Below are positions 38,108-46,971 of a stretch of 64,000 bases of DNA, piece by piece. Source of the DNA: an uncultured Poribacteria bacterium (lineage in GTDB: Bacteria > Poribacteria > WGA-4E > WGA-3G). Every line of letters begins with the position of its first letter. Position 1 is the first letter of the stretch. The DNA is taken from positions 4,194,217 through 4,258,216 of the forward strand of contig OX639992.1 of NCBI GenBank assembly GCA_951828515.1, in the 5' to 3' direction. Position numbers and translations under genes: made by a program. Below the pieces are notes generated by a model. It had not been told where the DNA came from. It saw only the letters and a list, made by a program, of their open reading frames with translations, and made no database searches.

Positions 38108-39742
38108 ATGTTAAGACTGAAATGTTCCGCTTTACTGCAACTGGCAAGCCAAAACTTGCAGTTAAAGGATTCACGATTTACATCATCACAAATCTATGAT
38201 GTTGCCACTTACATCGGATTTCTGATCTTCGTCCTTGCCCTACCGTTCGGCTATTCGACAGCATTCCTTAACATCGGGCTTTCGTTCGTGCTATTCGGAT
38301 GGGTAGGACGCATCATTTCAGATCGGAAACTCGGTTGGCAACGCACCCCGCTCGACATTCCCATCTTGCTGTTTCTCGGATTAGGTTTGATAGCCTCACT
38401 TCTTGCCCCACATCCAGCAACCAGTAGCCTCGGATATTTTTGGAAACACCTCCGTGCGATCCTACTCTTTTATGCCGTTATTCACAGTCGATTCGGGACT
38501 CGATGGCGACATGTCGTTATCGTTTTCATCGCCGCAGCGGGGATCTCTTCCGCTCTCGGACTCTGGTATTACGCAAATGACACCCGTTTAGCGATTGATT
38601 CTATGGGGCGGATTGGGTTACAATTTCAGGAAGAACTCGCTGTAGGTGAAGTCCCAAATTTACAAATATCGGATGAATTACGCACCGAATTGCGGCGTTG
38701 CAATGTACCGCTCTCCGAAACCGCATCGTTTGTACCTTCAAAGCAACCAAACGAATGGCGCATTGACGATCCAGCGAGAGACAGACGCTACACAGTCCGA
38801 AAAAGTGAGACGCATCTGACGGTGTACATGGTTGAGCAGCGGCTCACCGGGACTTTTAAGATGCCAAATGACTTGGGGGCGTATCTCGCGCTCGTGCTCC
38901 CATTTGTTATGGGATACTTTGTCGCGGGGTGTAGCGGTTTGGCTTGGGCAGGTACAAGACCTGCCCCTACACCGGAACGGACGGAAGCACATCGAAAATC
39001 ACGACGCGTCTTAATTTGGTTGACGGTGGGACTCGGTGTGATTTTAGCACTGATGAGTGCGAATTTGGCATTAACACTGACACGCGCTGCGTGGGTGAGT
39101 GTCGCCGTCGCGGGCGTTTGCATCGGATGTTATTTTCTTATAAAGAACTTACTTACATATATGCCGTGGAAACGAAGTCTGCTGGGGGTGGCGTTCATAA
39201 GTGTTCTATTCTGTGTGTTGATTGTGAATACAGGTTCCCGTCAGGCAATGATCAGTGTTGTTCCTCAACATATCAAGGCGCGCGTCCAAACGATGATTGC
39301 ACATCCCGCAGGGTTCATGAGTGAACGTCCACAGTGGTGGCGGGCCTCACTACAAATGATTCGGGAGCATCCGTTTACCGGTATCGGATTGGGTAGATTT
39401 CGCTATGAGTATCAACAGAGTGGACCGGATCAGCAGTACTACACACCCTATCATGCGCATAACATCTATCTACACATTGCCGCTGAGCAAGGTATTCCTT
39501 CGCTCTTGGTGTTCTTGTGGATGGTGGCAATTCTGTGTCGGCAGGTTTTCGTCATGCGAAAGACGAACGATTTTTGGAAACTGGGGACCTTCATTGGTGC
39601 AAGCGGGTTTCTAATCTCCGCACTTATTTACGGACTCGCAGATAATATTTTACACCAGCGTACAGTGTTGCTGTTCTATTTTATTATCGGCATAACTTTT
39701 TATGTACGGCAGGACGGACGTAGCGAAAATCGCTATCTGTAG
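38108..39742 (+). CDS. O-antigen ligase/polymerase-like membrane protein
   Basis: A polytopic membrane protein with about 10 helices (for example YIGFLIFVLALPFGYSTAFLNIGLSFVLFGWVG near the start, and LLVFLWMVAILCRQVF near the end). The Wzy_C block is present: WWRASLQMIREHPFTGIGLGRFRYEYQQ, followed by YHAHNIYLHIAAEQGIPSLLVF with the conserved His. Such proteins ligate or polymerise surface glycan on the periplasmic side. A large soluble loop lies at about residues 155-270. The frame is also open from a TTG at 38054; I prefer the ATG at 38108 but neither has a good ribosome-binding site. A palindromic repeat is embedded in frame at residues about 278-290. Confidence 0.82.
   Translation: MLRLKCSALLQLASQNLQLKDSRFTSSQIYDVATYIGFLIFVLALPFGYSTAFLNIGLSFVLFGWVGRIISDRKLGWQRTPLDIPILLFLGLGLIASLLAPHPATSSLGYFWKHLRAILLFYAVIHSRFGTRWRHVVIVFIAAAGISSALGLWYYANDTRLAIDSMGRIGLQFQEELAVGEVPNLQISDELRTELRRCNVPLSETASFVPSKQPNEWRIDDPARDRRYTVRKSETHLTVYMVEQRLTGTFKMPNDLGAYLALVLPFVMGYFVAGCSGLAWAGTRPAPTPERTEAHRKSRRVLIWLTVGLGVILALMSANLALTLTRAAWVSVAVAGVCIGCYFLIKNLLTYMPWKRSLLGVAFISVLFCVLIVNTGSRQAMISVVPQHIKARVQTMIAHPAGFMSERPQWWRASLQMIREHPFTGIGLGRFRYEYQQSGPDQQYYTPYHAHNIYLHIAAEQGIPSLLVFLWMVAILCRQVFVMRKTNDFWKLGTFIGASGFLISALIYGLADNILHQRTVLLFYFIIGITFYVRQDGRSENRYL
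38940..38975. repeat. In-frame palindrome in the O-antigen ligase-like gene
   Basis: GGGCAGGT-ACAAG-ACCTGCCC (38946-38966) followed by CCTACACCGGAACGG. It is translated as WAGTRPAPTPERTEA in the loop after one membrane helix and before the next. The perfect stem and the Pro-rich product look like a mobile palindrome accepted in a loop. Confidence 0.7.
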
Positions 39743-39895
39743 CGGCGAGTTTTCCTCGCTATTTCTATCCATCATTTGAAACTTGACACAGCATTAGGAA
39801 TGAAAACGCAAGCCTGCAACAACGGCGCAGGCGACTCCAAGAATACATGTCAAAGTTCTAACGCACCTTACTTATCCGCAAGGAAAATTAGAAAA

Positions 39896-40846
39896 ATGAA
39901 AAAACGTCGGAATCCGGTTGACATATCATCTGTGACGACCTCTCCACTTCAGAACCGTATCAACAAGGTCTCTGTCCGCGATTTCGCAACACTACCAGAA
40001 TTGGAGATAGACCTGTCCCCATTTTTAGCAAGTCTGCCGAACATTCTCAAAGGACAGGACTTTTCGGCACTCGTCGACGCTATCGTTGCCGCCCATCAGA
40101 ACAAGAAACCTGTCATCGTGATGATGGGAGGACATGTCATCAAATGCGGATTAAGCCCACTTTTAATTGACTTGGCAAAACGTGGTGTGATTACTGGGTT
40201 TGCTTTTAATGGCGCGAGTAGTATCCACGATTTCGAGATTGCGCTTATCGGTGAAACTTCGGAGGATGTCGCTGCTTACCTCCAAGGTGGGCAATTCGGA
40301 ATGTGGGAGGAGACCGGACGGTTGATGAACGAAGCGACTCAGCACGCTGCGGATACAGGTATCGGGATGGGTGAAGCACTGGGCAGGCAATTGATTGAAA
40401 TGGACGCGCCCTATAACGCGTATAGCCTTCTGGCTTCCGCTGGCATTCAATACGATATTCCGATCACTGTGCATGTCGCCATTGGGACAGACATTATCCA
40501 TCAGCATCCGTCCGCGAACGGTGCCGCTATCGGCGCAGCGAGTTTCACCGATTTTCGGATCCTAACGGCGTTAGTAACGGATTTGGAGGGCGGTGGTGTT
40601 GTGCTGAATTTGGGTTCGGCAGTAATATTGCCTGAAGTTTTCCTGAAGGCGTTGACGATCGCGCGGAACTTAGGACACACAGTATCTCAGTTTACCGCCG
40701 CCAACTTCGATATGAACCAACAATACCGCTCGGTGGAGAATGTCGTTAAACGTCCGACAGAGATGGGTGGTAAAGGGTATACGTTCACAGGACATCATGA
40801 GTTGATGATTCCCCTTCTGGCACAAGCGGTTTTATCCCGATTGTAG
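39896..40846 (+). CDS. Conserved protein, deoxyhypusine-synthase-like (tentative)
   Basis: The start is taken at the ATG at 39896, directly after CCGCAAGGAAAATTAGAAAA; the frame is open further upstream but without family-like sequence. The 316-residue product has alternating beta-alpha elements with KPVIVMMGGHVIKCGLSPLLIDLAKRG, FAFNGASSIHDFEIALIGETSEDVA, VHVAIGTDIIHQHPSANGAAIG and LNLGSAVILPEVFLKALTIARNLGH. These Gly-rich turns suggest a Rossmann-like NAD-binding fold similar to deoxyhypusine synthase. The Lys nucleophile of that enzyme cannot be assigned, so a synthase reaction is not claimed. I am confident it is a real, conserved gene, less so of the family. Confidence 0.6.
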   Translation: MKKRRNPVDISSVTTSPLQNRINKVSVRDFATLPELEIDLSPFLASLPNILKGQDFSALVDAIVAAHQNKKPVIVMMGGHVIKCGLSPLLIDLAKRGVITGFAFNGASSIHDFEIALIGETSEDVAAYLQGGQFGMWEETGRLMNEATQHAADTGIGMGEALGRQLIEMDAPYNAYSLLASAGIQYDIPITVHVAIGTDIIHQHPSANGAAIGAASFTDFRILTALVTDLEGGGVVLNLGSAVILPEVFLKALTIARNLGHTVSQFTAANFDMNQQYRSVENVVKRPTEMGGKGYTFTGHHELMIPLLAQAVLSRL

Positions 40847-40951
40847 AGGGTGTGGTATATTTTTATCAAACTTCGGTGTCAAAACCCCCTTGCTTTAGCT
40901 GGGGGATATAGACACCGCCCTCTTGGAAAGGACCAAAACGTTCATTTTTTC

Positions 40952-40981
40952 TTGGCGTTTCGTCCGAAATTATGGTATAAT
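40952..40981 (+). promoter_or_regulatory. Promoter inside the IS605-like element
   Basis: TTGGCG (40952-40957), an 18-base spacer and TATAAT (40976-40981). It points towards the structured region and the right-end hairpin, with an expected start near 40988. Confidence 0.65.
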
Positions 40982-40987
40982 ACTCTT

Positions 40988-41310
40988 AGAGTGTAAGGTT
41001 GCTATAGAGGGTTGTTACGCACCTCTAAGGTTAGATTCCTATAGTGTAAAGCTCTAATGTCTAAGATCCTAAAAGTCGTAGCTTACAGTCGTTAGTAGGG
41101 AAAGACGGGTCATGCTGAATCCCTTTTGAAATATACGACTCAAAACTTTTCGTAAGGACACTTCGGTGTCGCAGTCAGGATAGTGTCTGTTGCAGGAGGC
41201 TACAGAAGTCTTGCATATTGTAAGCAGTGGTCGTTGATCGCACGAAACTTCTGATGACTTTCTTCAGAAGCACCCATGCTTTAGCAGGGTGTTCTATCAC
41301 GAGACAAGTG
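40988..41310 (+). ncRNA. Candidate omega-RNA-like transcript of the IS605-like element
   Basis: From the promoter to the right end this segment contains short perfect stems: GACAC-TTCG-GTGTC (41157-41170) and CTTCTGA/TCAGAAG (about 41248-41270), then the terminal CACCC…GGGTG hairpin. In TnpB systems the omega-RNA ends in such a hairpin, and the guide is the flanking DNA; here that would be the bases following 41291 (TTCTATCACGAGACAAGTG). No open reading frame covers it. Confidence 0.5.
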
Positions 41311-41323
41311 TCCGTGAAACCGG

Positions 41324-41872
41324 TTATGGCTTTTGTATGATGAGATCGCTGTAAGAAACAGCAATCGGCTCCACTGTATCCAAATGGAGTACGGCTTTAA
41401 CGTGTTGATGCTCATCTATCGCTTCGGCTTCGGTCTGCCCCCGAAACACTGTCTCCAATTCGACAAATTGCCCTAAATTGGTAACCGTATCAAGGTGAAT
41501 GCGAGTGTGATTGAACATCCAGATTTCTCGTTGTTTTTTTACAATCGTTTTAATCCCAAGTGCAACAGTTAGCAAACCTTTGAGGGACCCGGGATCGGCG
41601 ATTTCACAGAGTTGATATTGACTGTAGCGAGATCCCTCTTGGTTCGGACGCTCATAATAAATGAGCCACCCTTCAGACCATCCATTAACTTCGCGTAGTT
41701 TGAACCGAGGCTCGCACGCACCCGATTTTAGAGAGTCTGTTACGTTCGTTACATGGAAATATGTATCGGTTTGATGGACGGTTTCATGCTGTATCGCGCT
41801 TAAGTCAGCCAGTTTCGGATAGAGTCCGTCAAGCGACTGAAACTGTCCCTTGTATTCTAAATTTTTTGCCAT
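41324..41872 (-). CDS. CYTH-domain protein (class IV adenylate cyclase / thiamine triphosphatase-like)
   Basis: The N-terminal NLEYKGQF stands where CYTH proteins have E-x-E-x-K. It is followed by TDTYFHV, RFKLREV, WLIYYERPNQEGSRYSQYQL, LTVALGIKTIVKKQREIW, RIHLDTVTNLGQFVELETV, which follow the CYTH beta-tunnel order with basic and acidic residues pointing inward. The first acidic residue of the ExExK motif is changed to Asn-Leu-Glu, so catalysis is uncertain. Known members make cAMP or hydrolyse organic triphosphates. The ATG is one base past the stop of the upstream gene, so the two are translationally coupled. Confidence 0.75.
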   Translation of the reverse strand: MAKNLEYKGQFQSLDGLYPKLADLSAIQHETVHQTDTYFHVTNVTDSLKSGACEPRFKLREVNGWSEGWLIYYERPNQEGSRYSQYQLCEIADPGSLKGLLTVALGIKTIVKKQREIWMFNHTRIHLDTVTNLGQFVELETVFRGQTEAEAIDEHQHVKAVLHLDTVEPIAVSYSDLIIQKP

Positions 41873-41873
41873 T

Positions 41874-42473
41874 TTACTCAATTTCTCCGAAATCCTCGTC
41901 GGACTGGAAGCTATCGACACACGAGCGGTTGCAACGCTCTCCGTGCGCTAACAGCCAGCAGACGCGATGCCGTAATTTAAGCGAACTGATTAGACAGGTG
42001 CGCAACTGCTCCGGGTCAAAACCACGTCCTAACAGGTAACTGTAACTGCCTGCTCTCATTACCTGTTGCCCTTCGTCATTATTACGCACAATAGAGACGA
42101 TTTTGACATGAGGTTGATACCTCTTGATATATTCAAAGAGCCTCCCTCGCCGCCGGCGGGTATAGTCGGCAATTACCATCCGATATTTGCGCAGTTTCAA
42201 CAAACCGATGGCTTCCGAAGTCCGCTCTGGAATATCGCACCCGTAACCTTCGGAACGAAGAAGGTTTCTCACCTTGTCGTGTAAATCGTCGTTCCGAGAA
42301 ACGAGCATCACATCGCCTTCCAATTCAGAGATAGTGAAGTCCTCTTGAATATCAAGCGGGATGAGTGCCTCGTCTACTTGTCGGTCAAGACTCCTACGCG
42401 CCTGCCGCATCCGATCATCTACGCGATCGAGTCTTTCATCTAAGTCTGGGAGTGGATTAAAAAATTTTTTCAT
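41874..42473 (-). CDS. Receiver-like domain protein
   Basis: Residues about 53-165 resemble a response-regulator receiver: VMLVSRNDDLHDKVRNLLRSEGY, MVIADYT with an Asp in the phosphoacceptor place, VKIVSIVRNNDEGQQVMRAGSYSYLLGRGF. The conserved Lys of the usual …LxKPF motif is replaced (LLGRGF) and the first acidic pair is changed to SRNDD, so it may be a non-phosphorylated receiver. The N-terminal 50 residues are charged and probably coiled. No output domain is attached. It is coupled to the CYTH gene. Confidence 0.65.
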   Translation of the reverse strand: MKKFFNPLPDLDERLDRVDDRMRQARRSLDRQVDEALIPLDIQEDFTISELEGDVMLVSRNDDLHDKVRNLLRSEGYGCDIPERTSEAIGLLKLRKYRMVIADYTRRRRGRLFEYIKRYQPHVKIVSIVRNNDEGQQVMRAGSYSYLLGRGFDPEQLRTCLISSLKLRHRVCWLLAHGERCNRSCVDSFQSDEDFGEIE

Positions 42474-42584
42474 AACGGGTACTATCTGCGGAGTGTTTGT
42501 TTAATTGTAACGCATCTTATGACATATATCAAGCGATTTTTGTTGATAAAAACTGCGAAATCCTCTAAAATCTCAATAACAGTT

Positions 42585-42620
42585 GTCAGTTATCGACAGT
42601 CAGTCTTTCTTCTTAGCCAC
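42585..42620. repeat. Partial dispersed repeat
   Basis: GTTGTCAGTTATCGACAGTCAGTCTTTCTTCTTAGCC resembles one arm of the TATCAGTTATCGGTT-type copies. The other arm is missing. The remaining spacer to 42714 holds only the start-codon context CCGCAAGGAAAATTAAAAA at 42697-42714. Confidence 0.5.
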
Positions 42621-42714
42621 AGATCGCAAGCCTGAAACGAAGTGGAAGGCGACTCTATGAAAATAACTGTCAATGCTCAAACCGACTTCATCGAACCGCA
42701 AGGAAAATTAAAAA

Positions 42715-43776
42715 GTGTCTATACCACAACTGCCCGTCCCTTCACATTTCGATGCCGGTCAGGTAAATCAAGTCTGGCGGATTCCGTATCAGGAGCGTCA
42801 ACACGAGGCACAGGTATGGGCGCAAGAACACGCAATCCTCCCAGCATTTGAGGATAGTTTTCGGACCTGCTTGCTGCTCGTTGATGTCCAAAATACATTC
42901 TGTATCCCCGATTTTGAACTTTTTGTCGGCGGTAGATCAGGAAATGGCGCGGTAGAAGACAACATCCGATTGTGCCAATTTATCTATCGCAACCTTCCGC
43001 ATATCACCAAGATCGCTTGCACACTGGACACGCACACGGCGATGCAAATATTCCACGAAGTTTTCTGGATTAACGACGCAGGTGAGCACCCAGTACCCCT
43101 ACAGACCCTCATCACACAGGCGGATATTGAGGCAGGCAAATGGCGGGTCAATCCCGCTGTCGTCGGCAGTCTGAACCTCCCGTCCCAAGTGCCAGAATCC
43201 AATCAATACGCATGGCTCAAAGCGTACGGTGAACACTACGTCAAAACGCTCACTGCCGATGGAAAATACCCCCTCGCGATATGGCCCTACCATGCAATGC
43301 TCGGTGGGATTGGACATGCCGTTGTCTCCGCGGTTGACGAAGCCTGCTTTTTTCATGCTATCGCTCGTAGGACTCAGATACATTATGAAATCAAGGGACA
43401 GAATCCATTGACTGAAAACTATTCAGTCTTGCGTCCGGAAGTCCTCAACGATCCCGATGGGAAGCCAATTGACGAAAAAAACAGCACTTTCCTTGAAATG
43501 CTTCTCGGATATGATCGAGTGATTATCGCTGGACAGGCGAAGAGCCACTGTGTTGCCTGGACGGTTAGCGATCTATTGACAGAAATCCAGCAAACGGATG
43601 CTGAATTAGTTAAGAAAATTTATCTGGTAGATGACCTAACTTCATCCGTTGTTGTGCCTGGGATAGTGGACTACACAGAGCCAGCGGACGAAGTTTTCGC
43701 CAATGTTTCGGATGCAGGAATGCACGTGGTGCAATCAACAGATTTTTCTCTTTCCATCCAAACCCATAGTCCGTAA
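42715..43776 (+). CDS. Isochorismatase-family cysteine hydrolase
   Basis: Starts with GTG directly after CCGCAAGGAAAATTAAAAA. Family blocks: RTCLLLVDVQNTFC (catalytic Asp), IACTLDTHTAMQIFHEVFW, LAIWPYHAMLGGIGHAV, and VIIAGQAKSHCVAWTVSDLL with the nucleophile Cys. At 353 residues it is longer than nicotinamidase (about 200), with an N-terminal extension and an insertion around residues 130-165 (LITQADIEAGKWRVNPAVVG). The amide substrate is unknown. It is followed by an MFS transporter and may serve uptake and breakdown of a nicotinamide- or nucleoside-like compound. Confidence 0.85.
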   Translation: MSIPQLPVPSHFDAGQVNQVWRIPYQERQHEAQVWAQEHAILPAFEDSFRTCLLLVDVQNTFCIPDFELFVGGRSGNGAVEDNIRLCQFIYRNLPHITKIACTLDTHTAMQIFHEVFWINDAGEHPVPLQTLITQADIEAGKWRVNPAVVGSLNLPSQVPESNQYAWLKAYGEHYVKTLTADGKYPLAIWPYHAMLGGIGHAVVSAVDEACFFHAIARRTQIHYEIKGQNPLTENYSVLRPEVLNDPDGKPIDEKNSTFLEMLLGYDRVIIAGQAKSHCVAWTVSDLLTEIQQTDAELVKKIYLVDDLTSSVVVPGIVDYTEPADEVFANVSDAGMHVVQSTDFSLSIQTHSP

Positions 43777-43842
43777 TGAAATTAGGTCCTCCTTAAATGG
43801 CATAATTTTGCTTCGCATTGTCCCACAAGGAATAATTAAAAA

Positions 43843-45105
43843 ATGGAAAATCGACAAATAGAATTGGGAACCTTCGCACGATTGTCGGGAATGATGTTCC
43901 TACAGTTCGCTATATGGGGTGCATGGGCAGTGCTCATTGCCGGGCACATGCAAAATCTTGGATTTTCCGGTAAACAGATTAGTTATGTCTTTGGCACCAC
44001 CGCCATCGGTTCGATAATTTCTCCAATCATCGCGGGGTGGATCGCGGATCGACTCATGCCAGCGCAGGTATTTGCCGCGATCTCGCATCTTCTTGGGGGT
44101 GTTTGCCTGCTTTTCGCATGGAAACAGACCAGTTTTCCGATGATGTGGGGCGCAATTTTCCTGCATGCCATTCTCTACATGCCGACGATCGCCCTGACGA
44201 ACGCAATTGCTTTCCATCACATGGGTCAGTCAGACAAATTCGGAAATATACGGGTCTTCGGGACGCTCGGTTGGATCGCGATTAATTGGATATTGAGTCT
44301 ATATCTCCGATTTTGGGAGGGACAGGAAACAACCCTTCCACACGTCGGCGATTGCCTCCTCTTTGGAGCCGTCCTTTCATTCATTATGGGTGCCTACTGC
44401 TTGACGTTGCCAAATACCCCTCCGAGCAAAGAGGCAAAAAATCCTTATGCTTTTCTGGAAGCCTTTTCCCTTGTCTCGAACCGAAACTTTGCCGTTTTAC
44501 TGGTTATCTCCTTTATTGTCGCTATTGAACTCCCCTTCTATTATAACTTGACTTACCTGTTTCTGACCGAGTCAGAACACGGTGTTGGTTTGGCGGGGAG
44601 TACTGCCAATTTAGCGATGAGTCTCGGTCAAGTGGCTGAGGTACTGCTAATGCTCCTTTTATTTCCGTGTTTACGGCGGTTTGGTATGCGGTTTACTATT
44701 TTTCTCGGCATCCTTGCGTGGCCCGTTCGGTATGCCATCTTCGCCATTGGTCAGCCGGTGTGGTTGGTTATCGGCGCGCAAACATTGCACGGTATCTGTT
44801 ACTCATTCTTCTTTGTCGGTGGAATGATCGCTGTGGAACGGCTGAGTTCGCAAGATATTCGAGCGAGTTCTCAATCCCTGCTTCTCTTTGTCACGAACGG
44901 GTTCGGGATGTTAGTAGGACACATTGTCAGCGGGCGTGTTCATGACTTCTTCGCTTACGCAGAAGGTGGGCACGCGTGGGAAAAAATCTTCATGGTGCCG
45001 ATTGTTGTAACTGTCTTTGCTGCAATCGTTTTCATTCTGTTATTCAACGAGAAGAAATACCAGGAGGATGCAGATGCAATCGAACAAGACACTATGAACG
45101 CATAG
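43843..45105 (+). CDS. MFS transporter, NupG/XapB (nucleoside:H+ symporter)-like
   Basis: Twelve membrane segments. The N-terminus RLSGMMFLQFAIWGAWAVLIAGHM and the AFHHMGQSDKFGNIRVFGTLGWIAINWIL block are typical of the Nuc_H_symport family, which imports nucleosides with protons. The C-terminal half has GICYSFFFVGGMIAVERLSSQDIRASSQSLLLFVTNGFGMLVG. The ATG follows CCACAAGGAATAATTAAAAA. It is downstream of the isochorismatase-type gene, 66 bases away, on the same strand. Substrate specificity is inference from the family. Confidence 0.85.
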   Translation: MENRQIELGTFARLSGMMFLQFAIWGAWAVLIAGHMQNLGFSGKQISYVFGTTAIGSIISPIIAGWIADRLMPAQVFAAISHLLGGVCLLFAWKQTSFPMMWGAIFLHAILYMPTIALTNAIAFHHMGQSDKFGNIRVFGTLGWIAINWILSLYLRFWEGQETTLPHVGDCLLFGAVLSFIMGAYCLTLPNTPPSKEAKNPYAFLEAFSLVSNRNFAVLLVISFIVAIELPFYYNLTYLFLTESEHGVGLAGSTANLAMSLGQVAEVLLMLLLFPCLRRFGMRFTIFLGILAWPVRYAIFAIGQPVWLVIGAQTLHGICYSFFFVGGMIAVERLSSQDIRASSQSLLLFVTNGFGMLVGHIVSGRVHDFFAYAEGGHAWEKIFMVPIVVTVFAAIVFILLFNEKKYQEDADAIEQDTMNA

Positions 45106-45118
45106 TGTCCCTTGGATC

Positions 45119-45206
45119 TCAGTTATCGTATGTGGCAGCTGTAAAGATTTTGCCTACCACAGGATGCTCTTGCTGAAGGTTTCCGACGGCTGATTGCTGA
45201 TAGCCA
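45119..45206. repeat. Dispersed repeat, TGTGGC variant
   Basis: CAGTTATCGTATGTGGCAGC… TGCCTACCACAGGATGCTCTTGCTGAAGG… ACGGCTGATTGCTGATAGCC. It shares the TGTGGC centre with the copy at 29859-29955. Confidence 0.7.
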
Positions 45207-45227
45207 TTTCCAATTGAGGTTAAAGTT

Positions 45228-46928
45228 ATGTCAACTCACAGAACCCTTGTGTTTCACCCTTCTGGTGAGAATTTATCAATTTCAACGATGCAGGATTGGC
45301 ATGTCATTGTTGCTGATGATGCGACTGTTGCTGAGCGTTACGCTGCCGAAGAATTCCAAAAATGGTTCAGCCAAGCAACCGGACTGACGTTACCACTGAA
45401 TACACAGCCGGACACTCCTGATTGTGGGCATATCACCATCAGTGGATCAACTGCTCTCGGTAATGAAGATATCGAAATCACTGTTGAGCACAGGCAAATT
45501 CAAATGAACGGCGGCAGATCGCGTGGGACACTCTACGCCGTGTACCAATTCCTTGAGGAACTCGTCGGTATCCGATTCCTAACCGCTGAACATACCCACG
45601 TTCCAGATGCATCTGCGCTGAATATTCCGTGTGGTAGTTACACCTACTCCCCGCCTTTTTCGTTCCGCTGGAGTTATTATCGGGAAAACTCGGACGTCCC
45701 CGCATTCGCGGCAAAAAGAAAAGTTAACACTGTCACGGACGAAGAAAATCTCGGTGGAAAAACCCAACAGCAGCTTATTAATCACTCATTTCACGCGTTA
45801 GTGCCTTACGGAACGTATGGCGAGAAACATCCTGAGTATTACGCCCTCGTAGACGGAAAACGGGATACAGATACACACGGCGGTGGACCACAGTTGTGCG
45901 TAACGAACCCTGAAGTTATTGAAATCGCTGCGGAATCCGCAATTCAGCAACTTTCGGAACGTCCAGAAGCCACCAATATCAGTGTGAGTCAAGCCGATAC
46001 GGCGGCATACTGTCGATGTGAAATATGTGAGGAACTCAATGAAGCAGAAGGCTCGCCGATGGGGTCACACTTAACATTCGTCAACGCTGTTGCTGAACGT
46101 ATTGAGGAAATACATCCGCATGTCAAGGTCGGTACGTTGGCGTATTGGTATACACGCAAACCACCGAAGACGGTGACACCTCGACAAAACGTGCAGATTC
46201 AACTCTGTAGCATTGAATGTTGTACCCTGCACGCCATTGACAACCCAGACTGCGAGCAGAATCAAGCCTTCTGTCAAGATACCATTGCGTGGGGACAGAT
46301 CTGTGACGACATCTGGATATGGAATTACAATACCAATTTCCGCGCCTACGATTTGCCGTTCCCGAATCTGCGAAGTATTGCGCCGAATGTCCGTTATTTC
46401 TTGCGCAATAACGCCAAGGGTGTTTTCATGCAGGCGAACGGTAGCGGATTGACGGGCGAATTTTCCGATCTACGGAATTACCTCATCTCGCACCTCATCT
46501 GGAATCCGCATCTTGATGCCGACGCGCTTTTAACCGAATTTGTAAATTTCCATTATGAAGCCGCTGCACCTCCGATTCTGGAATATATCACCTACCTCCA
46601 CGACAACGTTGAATCAAAAAACCTTCATCCGCGGTGTTTCCCAACCCCAGAAGACGTTGGTTTGGACGCGGAAAGTACACAGACGATCTTTGACTATTTC
46701 CAACAAGCGTTAGCACTGGTTTCCGAGAAGCCAGAAATCCGGGCGCGTGTGGAGAAAGCCTCTATCCCCGCTTACAAGGCAAGGATCGTTGCCGGTGGCG
46801 AGATGCCAGCTCAGAAACGGCAGATGCTAATTGATGAATACATCGCGTTATGCGAACGCTATAACATGTCGCACGCCGCAGAAACGAAAACAGCAGAAGC
46901 ATATTTCGAGGAACTCCGCAGCCAATAA
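45228..46928 (+). CDS. DUF4838 protein with glycoside-hydrolase-20-like N-domain
   Basis: The N-terminal 130 residues look like the alpha/beta accessory domain of GH20/GH67-type glycosidases (VIVADDATVAERYAAEEFQKWFSQATG… GTLYAVYQFLEELVGIRFL). The rest matches DUF4838: HALVPYGTYGEKHPEYYALVDGKR, PQLCVTNPEVIEIAAESAIQQL, VSQADTAAYCRCEICEELNEAEGSPMGSHLTFVNAVAERI, and IWIWNYNTNFRAYDLPFPNL. These proteins are thought to act on glycans; catalytic residues are not established. No signal peptide is seen. GAGG precedes the ATG by nine bases. Confidence 0.87.
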   Translation: MSTHRTLVFHPSGENLSISTMQDWHVIVADDATVAERYAAEEFQKWFSQATGLTLPLNTQPDTPDCGHITISGSTALGNEDIEITVEHRQIQMNGGRSRGTLYAVYQFLEELVGIRFLTAEHTHVPDASALNIPCGSYTYSPPFSFRWSYYRENSDVPAFAAKRKVNTVTDEENLGGKTQQQLINHSFHALVPYGTYGEKHPEYYALVDGKRDTDTHGGGPQLCVTNPEVIEIAAESAIQQLSERPEATNISVSQADTAAYCRCEICEELNEAEGSPMGSHLTFVNAVAERIEEIHPHVKVGTLAYWYTRKPPKTVTPRQNVQIQLCSIECCTLHAIDNPDCEQNQAFCQDTIAWGQICDDIWIWNYNTNFRAYDLPFPNLRSIAPNVRYFLRNNAKGVFMQANGSGLTGEFSDLRNYLISHLIWNPHLDADALLTEFVNFHYEAAAPPILEYITYLHDNVESKNLHPRCFPTPEDVGLDAESTQTIFDYFQQALALVSEKPEIRARVEKASIPAYKARIVAGGEMPAQKRQMLIDEYIALCERYNMSHAAETKTAEAYFEELRSQ

Positions 46929-46971
46929 TATCGTTTTATCAGACCCCTTCGCAGTGAGAACCTTCCATCCG

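Larger units (their letters stand above)
40869..41310 (+). mobile_element. IS200/IS605-like element without protein genes
   Basis: The left end has CCCCCTTGC-TTTA-GCTGGGGG (40885-40905) and the right end CACCCATGC-TTTA-GCAGGGTG (41271-41291), imperfect palindromes with the TTTA loop typical of IS200/IS605 ends. The right hairpin is preceded by CAGAAG, as in the 3' end of TnpB omega-RNAs. No tnpA or tnpB frame is present; the interior (about 360 bases) has only stops and structured sequence. The exact ends are not resolved. It lies between the 39896-40846 gene and the opposite-strand CYTH gene. Confidence 0.7.

Noticed and set aside
40869-41310. HEARO/IscB-type RNA as the identity of the structured element
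   Set aside because: The guide-adjacent hairpin with TTTA loop lies at the right end as in TnpB elements, and no IscB frame or HEARO-like layout is evident; a covariance search would decide.
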